A DNA stretch of 64,000 nt from Lelliottia nimipressuralis (GTDB lineage: Bacteria > Pseudomonadota > Gammaproteobacteria > Enterobacterales > Enterobacteriaceae): contig NZ_SDDX01000020.1 of assembly GCF_004115925.1 (NCBI RefSeq), positions 62,001-126,000 of the forward strand, given 5' to 3'. Below, piece after piece: positions 12,336 through 22,083 of the stretch. A program made the translations under genes and the position numbers. The notes below the pieces were generated by a model. The model made no database searches and was not told the origin of the DNA. It was given only the letters and a program-made list of their open reading frames with translations. Numbering within the stretch: position 1 is the stretch's first letter; each line of letters begins with the position of its first letter.

Positions 12336-13422
12336 ACTGACCCGTCTGCGGCATCATGGCGGAGAGCCAGGCCAGCGCGCCGGAGCCGATGTTTTGCAGG
12401 CCGCCCACCAGCGCACCTGCGGTTCCTGCCAGGAACGGGAACGGCTCCATCGCGCCGCTGGTCGCGAGCGGGAAGAGCATTCCCGCGCCGAAGAAGAACA
12501 GGGCGGCCGGGATCAGCAGCGTCCAGACGGTCATCACGCCCAGTAAGCCAGGGACCCACATCATCACCCCTGCCAGCAGGCAGCTCATCACCGACTGCCA
12601 CATCAGCGTGGAAAAACGCTTGTTCGGGCGACCGGCAAACCATGCGCCGAAGAATGCCGCCGGGATCGGCAGAATGAACAGAATGCTCACCACCATGCTG
12701 CTTAACCCCAGTCCTGCACCCAGCAACACGCCGGAACAGGCTTCAAACACCGCAATCCCCGCCAGGCCGCCAATCAGCATCAGCAGGTAACAGGTGAACG
12801 CGCCGTTGCCGAAAAGCGTTTTGTAGTTGGCAATAAGCCTGGTGCGCGGTGCGCCCGTCGGGCGTGTTTCCGGCATCCAGCGCGCCATGCTGAAGGTGAC
12901 GATAATGCACAGGACCAGCAGGAAAGCGTAGCAGGCGCGCCACGACCAGATGCTGTCCAGCACGCCGCCAATCAGCGGTGCCAGCAGCGGGCTTACCAGA
13001 ATACCCATATTCAGCAGGCTGTTGGCATGACGCAGCTGTGACCCTTCGTACAGATCGCGCGGTAGCGTACGCGCCATCACCCCGCCGACGCCGGTCCCCA
13101 TGCCCTGCAGGGCGCTGGCGGCAATCAGGATCGTCAGGCTGTGAGTGGTTATGGCGATCACCGTGGCGATCATGAAAATGGTCATCCCGACCAGGATCAC
13201 CGGGCGACGCCCGACGCGGTCAGACAGCGGACCGTAGAACAGCTGCGAGACGCCGTAAGTCAGCAGATAGGCGGCCATCACGCTCTGCACCGCACCTTCG
13301 CGCACGCTGAGCTCTTTCGCCATGTCTGCAATCGCCGGAATATAAATGGTCTGCGCCATCTGACCGACGGCCACCAGTAACACCAGCATCAACAGTAAAT
13401 TCACGTTCCTTTGCTTTTTCAT
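12238..13422 (-). CDS. emrD: Multidrug efflux MFS transporter EmrD
   Basis: 394 aa, identical in length to E. coli EmrD, a 12-helix major-facilitator H+ antiporter for amphipathic compounds. Seen: MFS motif A region LFYGPLSDRVGRRPVILVG and motif C-like ALQGMGTGVGGVMARTL. The ATG at 13,422 gives MKKQRNVNLLLMLVLLVAVG, as in E. coli; the frame is open upstream without similarity. Its 3' end overlaps the convergent GH5-like gene by 98 bases. Confidence 0.95.
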   Translation of the reverse strand: MKKQRNVNLLLMLVLLVAVGQMAQTIYIPAIADMAKELSVREGAVQSVMAAYLLTYGVSQLFYGPLSDRVGRRPVILVGMTIFMIATVIAITTHSLTILIAASALQGMGTGVGGVMARTLPRDLYEGSQLRHANSLLNMGILVSPLLAPLIGGVLDSIWSWRACYAFLLVLCIIVTFSMARWMPETRPTGAPRTRLIANYKTLFGNGAFTCYLLMLIGGLAGIAVFEACSGVLLGAGLGLSSMVVSILFILPIPAAFFGAWFAGRPNKRFSTLMWQSVMSCLLAGVMMWVPGLLGVMTVWTLLIPAALFFFGAGMLFPLATSGAMEPFPFLAGTAGALVGGLQNIGSGALAWLSAMMPQTGQSSLGLLMTLMGLLILLCWLPLASREPHHEQTI

Positions 13423-13605
13423 GTCGCTGAATACTTTTGCAAAAAGAGAGAAATAAAGAATAAGTGACTGCGCATTCCCATAAATGCGCGAGGAATCTAC
13501 CACAATGAGATGACAATTTAAGCATCTCTGGGGTGAATGATTGAGCAGAAGCAGGCAGGATTTGTAAACGATATCGGCAACTTATGTTGCCAGTGTGCAG
13601 ATGTT

Positions 13606-13633
13606 AAAGAGGGGCGGTTGCCCGCCCCTCTTT
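13606..13633 (-). terminator. Terminator of the tisB transcript
   Basis: Perfect 12-bp stem AAAGAGGGGCGG / CCGCCCCTCTTT, 20 bases after the tisB stop. The T tract on the minus strand is short. Confidence 0.75.
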
Positions 13634-13652
13634 GGTGCGACTTGACCCTGAA

Positions 13653-13742
13653 TCACCGGAGGTATTTCAGGACAGCGTCAAGCAGTTGCAGTACCGCAAC
13701 AATGAGTCTCAGGATAAGAATAACCATATCCACGACGCCCAT
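13653..13742 (-). CDS. tisB: SOS-induced membrane toxin TisB
   Basis: 29-aa hydrophobic peptide (GVVDMVILILRLIVAVLQ, then LLDAVLKYLR) nearly identical to E. coli TisB. It inserts in the inner membrane, dissipates the proton-motive force and promotes persistence after DNA damage. GAAGGAGGCGCGT precedes the ATG. Known: in E. coli translation depends on an upstream standby site that IstR-1 blocks. The matching target sequence is at 13,812-13,830, and the locus sits between emrD and ivbL as in E. coli. Confidence 0.95.
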   Translation of the reverse strand: MGVVDMVILILRLIVAVLQLLDAVLKYLR

Positions 13743-13811
13743 ACGCGCCTCCTTCTGGCAGAAGGAGCACGATGCTGGCGTACCTCTCCGCCGCCTGTTG
13801 CCAGCACCTTT

Positions 13812-13830
13812 GTTGACGTAACACAGTGTG
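13812..13830 (-). promoter_or_regulatory. IstR-1 target in the tisAB leader
   Basis: The plus-strand 19-mer GTTGACGTAACACAGTGTG occurs here and again as the 5' end of the IstR-1 RNA (14,062-14,080). The tisAB mRNA, read from the minus strand, therefore carries the exact complement of IstR-1 about 70 bases before the tisB start, where the E. coli ribosome standby site lies. Confidence 0.9.
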
Positions 13831-13933
13831 CTCATTTGGGGGTTAAGGCACTGACGGCACCACCCGTTTCAGCCAGGACTTCTTTGCGCCGGTGTACTGC
13901 TTGCGGCCCCCAATACGCACTGCGAACAAACTC

Positions 13934-13963
13934 AGTATAGATAAACACTGGATGCATGAACAG
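13934..13963 (-). promoter_or_regulatory. tisAB promoter with LexA box
   Basis: CTGGATGCATGAACAG at 13,948-13,963 fits the LexA consensus CTGT-N8-ACAG with one mismatch. On the minus strand a TATACT -10 element lies at 13,934-13,939, and the -35 position falls in the LexA box, so LexA would block initiation until DNA damage. Confidence 0.75.
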
Positions 13964-14026
13964 TATTTTGTCGACAAATTCGGAAGGCTGATCCATACTC
14001 ATATTCGTCAAAAAAGAGAGCTAAAA

Positions 14027-14055
14027 TTGCGCGTTCGTGGCCGATCGCGTATACT
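14027..14055 (+). promoter_or_regulatory. IstR-1 promoter
   Basis: TTGCGC (14,027-14,032), 17-base spacer, TATACT (14,050-14,055), with the RNA start about seven bases on. No LexA box overlaps it, which fits constitutive IstR-1 synthesis. Confidence 0.8.
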
Positions 14056-14061
14056 TCTTGC

Positions 14062-14136
14062 GTTGACGTAACACAGTGTGTTCGCGGAAACCAACCGCAA
14101 ACCCTGAAAAAACCTCGCTCCGGCGGGGTTTTTTGT
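14062..14136 (+). ncRNA. istR: IstR-1 antisense RNA (antitoxin of TisB)
   Basis: About 75 nt, as in E. coli. The 5' single-stranded end (GTTGACGTAACACAGTGTG) is complementary to the tisAB leader. The body has a CGCGGAAACC/GGTTTGCGG-like hairpin and the 3' end is a terminator (AACCTCGC-TCCG-GCGGGGTT followed by a T run). It represses TisB translation by base-pairing at the standby site. The longer LexA-controlled IstR-2 of E. coli would share this terminator. Confidence 0.92.
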
Positions 14137-14264
14137 TTTTATTTCTCTTACAAACGAAACGTGATCCCTGACGCAAATTTGGGTGGATGAAAATATTTCC
14201 ATTGTCAGGCACCGAATCCTGTGTTTGTATAAATTCTATCAATGATTCTAAACACAGGTCCTCA

Positions 14265-14363
14265 ATGACAACTTCCATGATGGCGTCGACCCTACTAAAA
14301 ACTGCGCAACCTGCCGCAGTGGTCGTCGTACGTGTGGTGGTGGTCGTCGGCAATGCGCCGTAG
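14265..14363 (+). CDS. ivbL: IlvB operon leader peptide IvbL
   Basis: 32-aa attenuator peptide, the same length as in E. coli, with the diagnostic valine-rich run AAVVVVRVVVVVGNAP at the C-terminus and an early Leu pair. Stalling at Val/Leu codons when these amino acids are scarce prevents formation of the downstream terminator and allows ilvBN expression. Confidence 0.96.
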   Translation: MTTSMMASTLLKTAQPAAVVVVRVVVVVGNAP

Positions 14364-14386
14364 GGACTGGATCAACACACGAATCC

Positions 14387-14419
14387 AAAACCCCGCCGGC
14401 GCAAACCGGCGGGGTTTTT
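14387..14419 (+). terminator. ilvBN attenuator
   Basis: 13-bp stem AAAACCCCGCCGG with loop CGCAAA and its complement, ending in T5, placed 24 bases after the ivbL stop and 47 before ilvB. This is the regulated terminator of the leader. Confidence 0.92.
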
Positions 14420-14465
14420 AGTTTAAACCTCCCGGAAAGTCGGCTCAGAACAAAAGGACTGGAGC

Positions 14466-16154
14466 ATGGCAAGTTCGGGCACAACATCAGGCAAGACGCG
14501 TTTTACGGGCGCGCAATTAATCGTTCACTTACTGGAACGTCAGGGTATCAGCATCGTTTCGGGGATCCCGGGCGGTACGGTCCTGCCGCTCTATGACGCG
14601 TTAAGTCAAAGCACGCAAATCCGCCACGTTCTGGCGCGCCACGAGCAGGGCGCAGGCTTCATCGCGCAGGGCATGGCGCGTACGCAGGGCAAACCTGCGG
14701 TCTGTATGGCCTGTAGCGGGCCGGGTGCCACCAACCTGGTCACGGCGATTGCCGACGCGCGCCTCGACTCCATTCCGCTGATCTGTATTACCGGCCAGGT
14801 TCCTTCGTCGATGATCGGCACCGACGCGTTTCAGGAAGTCGACACCTACGGTATTTCTATCCCCATCACCAAGCATAACTATTTAGTTCGCGACATCGCC
14901 GAGTTACCTCAGGTGATCAGCGATGCGTTCCGCATTGCGCAATCCGGCCGCCCAGGCCCGGTGTGGATAGACATTCCTAAGGACGTACAAACCGCTGAAA
15001 TCGACATCGAAACCTTCCCGGAACCGGGTGGCCGTGCCCCCGCACCGGAATTCAGCGCTCAGAGCGTGCAGGACGCCGCCGCGATGATCAACGCCGCGAA
15101 ACGGCCAGTGCTCTATCTGGGCGGCGGGGCGATCAACGCCGCAGAACAGGTACGTGAATTTGCCGAAAAAGCCAATCTGCCCACCACCATGACCTTAATG
15201 GCGCTGGGAATGCTGCCGAAAGCGCACCCACTGTCGCTGGGCATGCTGGGGATGCACGGCGCGCGCAGCACCAATTTTATTTTGCAAGAGTCTGATTTAC
15301 TGATCGTTCTCGGCGCACGTTTTGATGACCGGGCGATTGGTAAAACTGAGCAGTTCTGCCCGAACGCGAAAATCATTCACGTGGATATCGACCGCGCAGA
15401 GCTTGGCAAAATCAAGCAGCCGCATGTGGCGATTCAGGGCGATGTGGGCGAGGTACTGGCCCAGTTAATCCCCCAAACCCACGCCACCGACAACGCCGAG
15501 TGGTGCGATCTAGTTGCTCAACTGCAGCAGGAGTTTCCGAGCGCCATCCCGACCGAAGGCGACCCGCTGAGCCACTACGGCCTGATTAACGCCGTCGCCT
15601 CCTGCGTGGACGACAGCGCTATTATCACCACCGACGTCGGCCAGCATCAGATGTGGACCGCCCAGGCTTACCCGCTGAACCGTCCGCGTCAGTGGCTGAC
15701 GTCCGGCGGCTTAGGCACCATGGGCTTTGGCCTGCCAGCCGCCGTGGGCGCTGCGCTGGCGAATCCGGATCGGAAGGTGATTTGTTTCTCCGGTGACGGC
15801 AGCCTGATGATGAACATTCAGGAGATGGCGACGGCGGCTGAAAACCAGCTGGATGTGAAAATCATTCTGATGAACAACGAAGCGCTGGGGCTGGTGCATC
15901 AGCAGCAGAGCCTGTTCTACAAGCAGGGCGTGTTTGCGGCGACCTATCCGGGGATGATCAACTTTATGCAGATTGCGGCCGGTTTTGGCCTGCACACCTG
16001 CGATCTGAATGCCGCCGAGGACGCGCAAGCCGCCCTGCAGGAGGCGATTTCCCGCCCTGGCCCGGCACTGATTCACGTGCGCATCGATCCAGAACAAAAA
16101 GTGTATCCAATGGTCCCGCCGGGTGCGGCGAATACTGAGATGGTGGGAGAATAA
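14466..16154 (+). CDS. ilvB: Acetolactate synthase I large subunit IlvB
   Basis: 562-aa ThDP/FAD enzyme forming 2-acetolactate from pyruvate, the first common step in valine and leucine synthesis; valine-sensitive isozyme I. Seen: N-terminal ThDP-pyrimidine domain with catalytic Glu in LARHEQGAGFIAQG, central FAD domain, and C-terminal ThDP-Mg motif GDGSLMMNIQEMATAAENQ. E. coli IlvB has the same length. The gene is followed after 3 bases by ilvN, the regulatory subunit, and preceded by the ivbL attenuator. Confidence 0.97.
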   Translation: MASSGTTSGKTRFTGAQLIVHLLERQGISIVSGIPGGTVLPLYDALSQSTQIRHVLARHEQGAGFIAQGMARTQGKPAVCMACSGPGATNLVTAIADARLDSIPLICITGQVPSSMIGTDAFQEVDTYGISIPITKHNYLVRDIAELPQVISDAFRIAQSGRPGPVWIDIPKDVQTAEIDIETFPEPGGRAPAPEFSAQSVQDAAAMINAAKRPVLYLGGGAINAAEQVREFAEKANLPTTMTLMALGMLPKAHPLSLGMLGMHGARSTNFILQESDLLIVLGARFDDRAIGKTEQFCPNAKIIHVDIDRAELGKIKQPHVAIQGDVGEVLAQLIPQTHATDNAEWCDLVAQLQQEFPSAIPTEGDPLSHYGLINAVASCVDDSAIITTDVGQHQMWTAQAYPLNRPRQWLTSGGLGTMGFGLPAAVGAALANPDRKVICFSGDGSLMMNIQEMATAAENQLDVKIILMNNEALGLVHQQQSLFYKQGVFAATYPGMINFMQIAAGFGLHTCDLNAAEDAQAALQEAISRPGPALIHVRIDPEQKVYPMVPPGAANTEMVGE

Positions 16155-16157
16155 GCC

Positions 16158-16445
16158 ATGCAGAAACAATATGATAACGTCATTCTCGAACTCACCGTCC
16201 GCAACCACCCTGGCGTCATGACTCACGTCTGCGGCCTGTTCGCGCGCCGCGCATTTAACGTGGAAGGCATTCTTTGCCTGCCGATTCAGGGCAGCGATCA
16301 TAGCCGCATCTGGCTCCTCGTGAACGACGATCAGCGCCTCGAGCAGATGATTGCCCAAATCGACAAACTGGAAGATGTCACCCAAGTGGTCCGCAACCAG
16401 TCTGATCCGACCATGTTCAATAAAATTGCGGTGTTTTTTGAGTAA
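16158..16445 (+). CDS. ilvN: Acetolactate synthase I small subunit IlvN
   Basis: 95-aa ACT-domain subunit that activates IlvB and confers valine feedback inhibition. Seen: ACT pattern [20 protein letters not shown] followed by [13 protein letters not shown]. Three bases separate it from ilvB. Confidence 0.96.
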   Translation: MQKQYDNVILELTVRNHPGVMTHVCGLFARRAFNVEGILCLPIQGSDHSRIWLLVNDDQRLEQMIAQIDKLEDVTQVVRNQSDPTMFNKIAVFFE

Positions 16446-16467
16446 ATCGCTCAAGGCTTGAACGGCA

Positions 16468-16499
16468 ACGCGCTTATCGTTAAGGTAAGCGCGTTTTTT
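16468..16499 (+). terminator. ilvBN terminator
   Basis: Stem ACGCGCTTA / TAAGCGCGT with a 9-base loop and six Ts, between ilvN and uhpA. Confidence 0.88.
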
Positions 16500-16517
16500 A
16501 TCCGCCAGGAATGCCAC

Positions 16518-17111
16518 ATGACCACCATTGCCCTTATCGACGATCACCTTATCGTCCGCTCCGGTTTTGCCCAGTTGCTGAGCCTGGAGGCAGATTTTCA
16601 GGTCGTGGCTGAATTCGGTTCAGGCCGCGAGGCGCTGGCCGGATTACCGGGGCGTGGCGTGCAGGTCTGCATTTGCGATATCTCAATGCCGGATCTCTCC
16701 GGGCTTGAGCTGCTCAGCCAGCTGCCGAAAGGAATGGCGACCATTATGCTCTCTGTTCACGACAGCCCCGCGCTGGTAGAACAGGCGCTCAACGCCGGCG
16801 CGCGAGGGTTTCTCTCCAAACGTTGTAGCCCCGACGAACTCATTTCCGCCGTGCGCACCGTCGCGACGGGCGGATGTTATCTTACGCCGGATATCGCCAT
16901 TAAACTGGCCGCCGGACGCCAGGACCCGCTGACAAAACGCGAGCGTCAGGTGGCGGAAAAGCTCGCTCAGGGGATGGCGGTGAAAGAGATCGCCGTCGAG
17001 CTGGGTCTGTCGCCCAAAACCGTTCACGTCCATCGCGCCAATCTGATGGAAAAACTCGGCGTCAGTAACGATGTCGAGCTGGCCCGCCGCATGTTTGACG
17101 GCTGGCAATGA
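16518..17111 (+). CDS. uhpA: Response regulator UhpA
   Basis: 197-aa NarL/FixJ-type activator of uhpT. Seen: receiver domain with phospho-acceptor Asp54 in [12 protein letters not shown], and C-terminal LuxR-type HTH ([20 protein letters not shown], then [20 protein letters not shown]). The ATG at 16,518 (GCCAGGA upstream) gives [11 protein letters not shown] as in E. coli. It overlaps uhpB by 4 bases (ATGA). Confidence 0.97.
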   Translation: MTTIALIDDHLIVRSGFAQLLSLEADFQVVAEFGSGREALAGLPGRGVQVCICDISMPDLSGLELLSQLPKGMATIMLSVHDSPALVEQALNAGARGFLSKRCSPDELISAVRTVATGGCYLTPDIAIKLAAGRQDPLTKRERQVAEKLAQGMAVKEIAVELGLSPKTVHVHRANLMEKLGVSNDVELARRMFDGWQ

Positions 17112-18607
17112 GCCCGTACTTCTCGCGGCTGGTCTCCGTTGTCGCCAGCTTTTTTATCTTCTCGGCCGCCTGGTTTTGCCTGTGGAGTATCAGCCTGCAT
17201 CTGGTCGAGCGCCCGGAGCTGGCGGTGCTGCTCTTCCCGTTTGGCCTGCGTCTGGGGCTGATGTTGCAATGTCCGCGCGGCTACTGGCCGGTTTTGCTGG
17301 GGGCCGAGTGGATCATGCTGGTCTGGCTGGCGCAGGAAGTGGCACTGGCGCATCTTCCCTTATTGATGATCGGGGGCGTATTGACGCTGCTGCCGGTGGC
17401 GCTGATTTCCCGCTACCGCCATCAGCGCGACTGGCGCACGCTACTGCGTCAGGGCGCGGCGCTGATTGCCGCTGCGCTGCTGCAATCCCTGCCGTGGATC
17501 GGCAAACCCGACACCCTGACGGCGCTCCTGCTGACGCTGACCGGCGGCCTGACGCTTGCGCCCACGTGCCTCGTCATCTGGCATTATCTCACCAGCACTG
17601 TCTGGCAGCCGCTCGGCCCGGCGCTGGTCTCCCAGCCGGTAAACTGGCGCGCGCGGCACCTTATCTGGTATCTGCTGCTGTTTGTGGTCAGCCTGTGGCT
17701 GCAGCTGGGTCTGCCTGCGGAACTCTCTCGCTTTACGCCGTTTTGTCTGGCGCTGCCGATTATCGCGCTGGCCTGGCACTATGGCTGGCAGGGGGCGCTG
17801 ATCGCTACCCTGATGAACGCCATCGCCCTGATTGCCAGCCAGACGTGGCACGATCATCCCGTTGATTTACTCCTCTCGCTGCTGGCGCAAAGCCTGACCG
17901 GACTGCTGCTGGGCGCGGGTATACAGCGTCTGCGCGAGCTGAACCAGTCGCTGCAAAACGAGCTGGCCCGCAATCGACGCCTGGCCGAGCGGTTACTGGA
18001 AACCGAAGAAAATGTGCGGCAGGAAGTGGCGCGCGAACTGCACGATGATATCGGCCAGACCATCACGGCCATCCGCACTCAGGCGGGTATCGTTCAGCGG
18101 CTGGCTCCGGAAAATCCCGGCGTCCGGCAGGGCGGCGCGCACATCGAGCAGCTCTCTCTCGGGGTGTACGATTCCGTGCGACGTCTGCTGGGGCGCCTGC
18201 GTCCACGCCAGTTAGATGATTTATCCCTTGAGCAGGCGGTGCGTTCCCTGATGCGTGAGATGGAGCTGGAAGATCGCGGGATCGTCAGCCATCTCGACTG
18301 GGCTATCGACGAGACACTCCTGAGCGAAAGCCAGCGCGTCACCCTGTTCCGCGTCTGTCAGGAGGGGCTGAACAATATCGTCAAACACGCCAGTGCCAGC
18401 GCGGTGACGCTCCAGGGCTGGCAGCAGGACGAGCGCCTGATGCTGGTTCTCGAAGACGACGGCTGCGGTCTGCCGCCTGGCTCCGGGCAGCAGGGGTTTG
18501 GCCTGGCCGGAATGCGCGAGCGCGTCACGGCGCTCGGCGGAACGTTGACGATCTCCTGTACCCACGGCACGCGCGTCAGCGTGAATTTGCCGCTGCGTTA
18601 TACGTAA
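17108..18607 (+). CDS. uhpB: Membrane sensor histidine kinase UhpB
   Basis: 499 aa. N-terminal MASE1-like bundle of about eight hydrophobic helices, then a kinase half with phospho-acceptor His312 in [18 protein letters not shown] and the ATP-binding region ([32 protein letters not shown]). Known: UhpB phosphorylates UhpA when UhpC senses external glucose-6-phosphate. Coupled to uhpA by a 4-base overlap. Confidence 0.96.
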   Translation: MSPYFSRLVSVVASFFIFSAAWFCLWSISLHLVERPELAVLLFPFGLRLGLMLQCPRGYWPVLLGAEWIMLVWLAQEVALAHLPLLMIGGVLTLLPVALISRYRHQRDWRTLLRQGAALIAAALLQSLPWIGKPDTLTALLLTLTGGLTLAPTCLVIWHYLTSTVWQPLGPALVSQPVNWRARHLIWYLLLFVVSLWLQLGLPAELSRFTPFCLALPIIALAWHYGWQGALIATLMNAIALIASQTWHDHPVDLLLSLLAQSLTGLLLGAGIQRLRELNQSLQNELARNRRLAERLLETEENVRQEVARELHDDIGQTITAIRTQAGIVQRLAPENPGVRQGGAHIEQLSLGVYDSVRRLLGRLRPRQLDDLSLEQAVRSLMREMELEDRGIVSHLDWAIDETLLSESQRVTLFRVCQEGLNNIVKHASASAVTLQGWQQDERLMLVLEDDGCGLPPGSGQQGFGLAGMRERVTALGGTLTISCTHGTRVSVNLPLRYT

Positions 18608-18616
18608 GGACCGACC

Positions 18617-19945
18617 ATGTTTACCTTTCTGAAAACGCCGGCGAATGCTGCACCCATTGGCGATAAACGCGAAAGAGATGCGCGATACCGCTACTGGCGA
18701 CGCCATATTCTGACCACCATCTGGCTGGGCTATGCGCTGTTCTATTTCACCCGCAAAAGTTTTAACGCCGCTGCGCCCGAAATCCTCGCCAGCGGCGTGA
18801 TGACGCGCACGGACATCGGCCTGCTGGCGACGCTGTTTTACATCACCTACGGTCTGTCGAAATTCTTCTCCGGCATCGTCAGCGACCGCTCGAACGCCCG
18901 TTACTTTATGGGGATGGGGCTTATCGCAACCGGAGTGGTCAATATCCTGTTTGGTTTCTCCACCTCCCTGTGGGCGTTCGCGCTGCTGTGGGCGCTGAAC
19001 GCTTTTTTCCAGGGCTGGGGCGCACCCGTCTGCGCGCGTCTGCTCACCGCTTGGTTCTCCCGCAACGAGCGCGGCGGCTGGTGGGCAATCTGGAACACAG
19101 CCCATAACGTCGGCGGGGCGCTGATCCCCATCGTGGTGGGAGCGGCGGCGCTACACTACGGCTGGCGCGCCGGGATGATGATCGCCGGAACCCTGGCGAT
19201 TTTCGCCGGGCTGTTTCTCTGCTGGCGTCTGCGCGACCGCCCGCAAACCGTCGGCCTGCCGCCGGTGGGCGACTGGCGGCACGATGAGATGGAGATCGCC
19301 CAGCAGCAGGAAGGCGCGGGGCTGACGCGCAAAGAGATCCTCACCAAATACGTGCTGCTGAACCCCTATATCTGGCTGCTGTCTCTGTGCTATGTGCTGG
19401 TATACGTGGTGCGTGCGGCGATCAACGACTGGGGAAATCTGTATATGTCCGAGACGCTCGGCGTCGATCTGGTGACCGCCAACTCGGCGGTGACCATGTT
19501 TGAGCTGGGCGGATTTATCGGCGCGCTGGTGGCGGGCTGGGGCTCGGACAAACTGTTTAACGGCAACCGTGGCCCGATGAACCTGATTTTCGCCGCCGGG
19601 ATTTTGCTCTCCGTTGGCTCGCTGTGGCTGATGCCTTTTGCTAGCTACGTGATGCAGGCGGCGTGCTTCTTCACCACCGGATTCTTCGTTTTCGGCCCGC
19701 AAATGCTGATCGGCATGGCGGCAGCGGAGTGCTCGCACAAAGAGGCGGCGGGGGCGGCGACCGGTTTTGTCGGCCTGTTTGCCTATCTTGGCGCGTCCCT
19801 GTCCGGCTGGCCATTGGCGCGGGTCATCGACATCTGGCACTGGAGCGGTTTTTTCGCGGTGATCGCTATCGCGGCGGGGGTTTCCGCCCTGCTGCTGTTG
19901 CCGTTTTTGAACGCTCAGGCCCCGCGTGAGGTCAACGAAGCGTGA
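18617..19945 (+). CDS. uhpC: Glucose-6-phosphate receptor UhpC
   Basis: 442-aa MFS protein of the organophosphate antiporter family that acts chiefly as the external glucose-6-phosphate sensor, partnering UhpB. Seen: YALFYFTRKSFNAAAPEI (family arginine), WFSRNERGGWWAIWNTAHNVGGAL and FGPQMLIGMAAAECS. It lies 9 bases after uhpB. Confidence 0.96.
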   Translation: MFTFLKTPANAAPIGDKRERDARYRYWRRHILTTIWLGYALFYFTRKSFNAAAPEILASGVMTRTDIGLLATLFYITYGLSKFFSGIVSDRSNARYFMGMGLIATGVVNILFGFSTSLWAFALLWALNAFFQGWGAPVCARLLTAWFSRNERGGWWAIWNTAHNVGGALIPIVVGAAALHYGWRAGMMIAGTLAIFAGLFLCWRLRDRPQTVGLPPVGDWRHDEMEIAQQQEGAGLTRKEILTKYVLLNPYIWLLSLCYVLVYVVRAAINDWGNLYMSETLGVDLVTANSAVTMFELGGFIGALVAGWGSDKLFNGNRGPMNLIFAAGILLSVGSLWLMPFASYVMQAACFFTTGFFVFGPQMLIGMAAAECSHKEAAGAATGFVGLFAYLGASLSGWPLARVIDIWHWSGFFAVIAIAAGVSALLLLPFLNAQAPREVNEA

Positions 19946-20082
19946 TGCGCCTCACCTTTTTGCCCCGAGTGGGGCAAAACTAGGAAATTTTCCCGGTTTC
20001 GCCTGGACGCTGTCTCAGGCCAATGCGACTGCTGATTTTTACAATGCCTGCCATTCGCAGGTATTCATATCAGGAGTTTTTG
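19946..20082 (+). promoter_or_regulatory. uhpT promoter region
   Basis: 137-bp gap. It starts with a palindrome TTTTGCCCC-GAGT-GGGGCAAAA (19,957-19,980) that could end uhpABC transcription or form a stem, and then has GCCTGGACGCTGTCTCAGGC, an imperfect inverted repeat suited to UhpA dimers. A TACAAT hexamer at 20,040-20,045 is a possible -10, and CAGGAG precedes the uhpT ATG. Known: UhpA-P activates uhpT here with CRP in E. coli; the precise sites are inferred. Confidence 0.55.
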
Positions 20083-21474
20083 ATGCTGGCCTTTCTAAAC
20101 CAGGTGCGCAAGCCGACCCTGGATCTGCCGCTCGAGATGCGGCGCAAAATGTGGTTCAAGCCGTTCATGCAGTCCTATCTGGTGGTGTTCATCGGCTACC
20201 TGACCATGTACCTGATCCGCAAAAACTTCAACATCGCCCAGAACGACATGATCTCCACCTACGGGCTGAGCATGACGCAGCTGGGGATGATCGGCCTCGG
20301 TTTCTCCATCACTTACGGGGTGGGGAAAACCCTGGTTTCGTACTACGCCGACGGTAAAAATACCAAGCAGTTCCTGCCGTTTATGCTGATCCTCTCCGCC
20401 ATCTGTATGCTTGGCTTTAGCGCCAGCATGGGCGCAGGTTCCGTCAGCCTGTTTATGATGATCGCCTTCTACGCCCTGAGCGGTTTCTTCCAGAGCACCG
20501 GCGGGTCGTGCAGCTATTCCACCATCACCAAATGGACGCCACGTCGCAAGCGCGGCACTTATCTTGGTATGTGGAACATCTCCCATAACCTCGGTGGGGC
20601 GGGTGCGGCAGGCGTGGCATTGTTCGGGGCGAATGTCCTGTTCGACGGCCATGTGATCGGCATGTTCATCTTCCCGTCCATTATCGCGCTGATTGTTGGC
20701 TTTATCGGCCTGCGCTACGGCAGCGATTCCCCGGAATCCTACGGTCTGGGCAAAGCGGAGGAGTTGTTTGGCGAAGAGTTGAGTGAAGAAGACAAAGACG
20801 CTGAAGACGAGTCGATGACCAAATGGCAGATCTTCGTTGAGTATGTGCTGAAAAACAAAGTCATCTGGCTGCTCTGCTTCTCCAACATCTTCCTGTACGT
20901 GGTGCGCATCGGCATCGACCAGTGGTCTACCGTGTACGCCTTCCAGGAGCTGAAACTCTCCAAAGAGGTGGCGATCCAGGGCTTTACCCTGTTTGAAGTG
21001 GGCGCGCTGGTGGGAACGCTGCTGTGGGGCTGGCTGTCGGATCTGGCTAACGGTCGTCGGGCGCTGGTGGCCTGCGTTGCGCTGGCATTGATTATCGCTA
21101 CGCTGGGTGTGTATCAGCACGCCAGCAACCAGTACGTCTATCTCGCCTCCCTGTTTGCGCTCGGTTTCCTGGTGTTTGGCCCGCAGCTGCTGATTGGTGT
21201 CGCGGCCGTCGGATTTGTGCCGAAAAAAGCGATCGGCGCTGCCGATGGGATCAAAGGCACCTTCGCCTATCTGATCGGTGACAGCTTCGCCAAACTGGGT
21301 CTCGGGATGATCGCCGACGGCACGCCGATCTTCGGCCTGACCGGCTGGGCGGGCACCTTCGCCGCGCTGGACGCCGCAGCTATCGCCTGTATCTGCCTGA
21401 TGGCGATGGTCGCCGTGATGGAAGAGCGCAAAATTCGCCGCGAAAAACGCATTCAACGACTGAAAGCGGCTTAA
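20083..21474 (+). CDS. uhpT: Hexose-6-phosphate:phosphate antiporter UhpT
   Basis: 463-aa MFS antiporter, same length as E. coli, importing glucose-6-phosphate (and fosfomycin). The ATG at 20,083 has CAGGAG upstream and gives [16 protein letters not shown]; the ORF extends 60 bases further upstream without similarity. Seen: substrate-binding arginines in [12 protein letters not shown] and [11 protein letters not shown], and [20 protein letters not shown]. Intact, so fosfomycin entry by this route should be functional. Confidence 0.97.
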   Translation: MLAFLNQVRKPTLDLPLEMRRKMWFKPFMQSYLVVFIGYLTMYLIRKNFNIAQNDMISTYGLSMTQLGMIGLGFSITYGVGKTLVSYYADGKNTKQFLPFMLILSAICMLGFSASMGAGSVSLFMMIAFYALSGFFQSTGGSCSYSTITKWTPRRKRGTYLGMWNISHNLGGAGAAGVALFGANVLFDGHVIGMFIFPSIIALIVGFIGLRYGSDSPESYGLGKAEELFGEELSEEDKDAEDESMTKWQIFVEYVLKNKVIWLLCFSNIFLYVVRIGIDQWSTVYAFQELKLSKEVAIQGFTLFEVGALVGTLLWGWLSDLANGRRALVACVALALIIATLGVYQHASNQYVYLASLFALGFLVFGPQLLIGVAAVGFVPKKAIGAADGIKGTFAYLIGDSFAKLGLGMIADGTPIFGLTGWAGTFAALDAAAIACICLMAMVAVMEERKIRREKRIQRLKAA

Positions 21475-21504
21475 TGGCTTGAGTAATTGTGCAGGTAACT
21501 TTTT

Positions 21505-21529
21505 GCCCGGCTGCGTGCCGGGCTTTTTT
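21505..21529 (+). terminator. uhpT terminator
   Basis: GCCCGG-CTGCGTG-CCGGGC stem followed by six Ts, 30 bases after the stop. Confidence 0.85.
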
Positions 21530-21630
21530 CATTCCCGCCCCTGTTTTTTCCGATCCCTTTCAGCATGTTTTACGCTGTCGACAACGGCGCGTTTCCCGAT
21601 ATCATGAGCGGCTATTATTAAGGAGAACGC

Positions 21631-22083
21631 ATGGTCTGGATAATGCTGGCCACCCTGGTTGTGGTGTTTGTAGTCGGGTTTCGCATTCTGACGTCTGATT
21701 CGCGTCGGGCGATCAAACGACTGAGCGAACGCTTAGGGATTACGCCCGTTCCGCTGGAGTCGATGATTGACCAGTGCGGTAAAACCGCAGGCACTGAGTT
21801 TATCCGCTACCTGGAGCGCCCGGACGAAGCCCATCTGCAAAATGCCGCGCAGGTGCTGCTGATCTGGCAGGTCTGCATCGTCGACGGCAGCGAAGAGAAT
21901 CTGCATACCTGGCATCGACTACTGCGTAAAGCGCGTCTTGCCGCGCCGATTACCGACGCGCAGATCCGCCTGGCGCTGGGATTTATGCGCGAAATAGACC
22001 CCGATCCGCAGGAGTTCAACGCTTTTCAGCTGCGCTACAACCGCCTGTTCCTGCCTGAAGAGGGCGTTTTTTTCCTGCACTGA
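21631..22083 (+). CDS. yicN: YicN, DUF1198 protein
   Basis: 150-aa protein of unknown function with one N-terminal membrane helix (VWIMLATLVVVFVVGFRIL) and a helical cytoplasmic part. Length and position before nepI match E. coli YicN. AAGGAG precedes the ATG. Confidence 0.9.
   Translation: MVWIMLATLVVVFVVGFRILTSDSRRAIKRLSERLGITPVPLESMIDQCGKTAGTEFIRYLERPDEAHLQNAAQVLLIWQVCIVDGSEENLHTWHRLLRKARLAAPITDAQIRLALGFMREIDPDPQEFNAFQLRYNRLFLPEEGVFFLH

Noticed and set aside
19957-19980. uhpC terminator on the plus strand
   Set aside because: The hairpin is preceded by Ts and followed by As, so the T tract is on the wrong side for plus-strand termination; kept only as a palindrome in the uhpT control region.
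20095-21456. 453-codon open frame antisense to uhpT
   Set aside because: Mirror of a high-GC conserved gene; composition His/Gln/Arg-rich, no family, no ribosome site.
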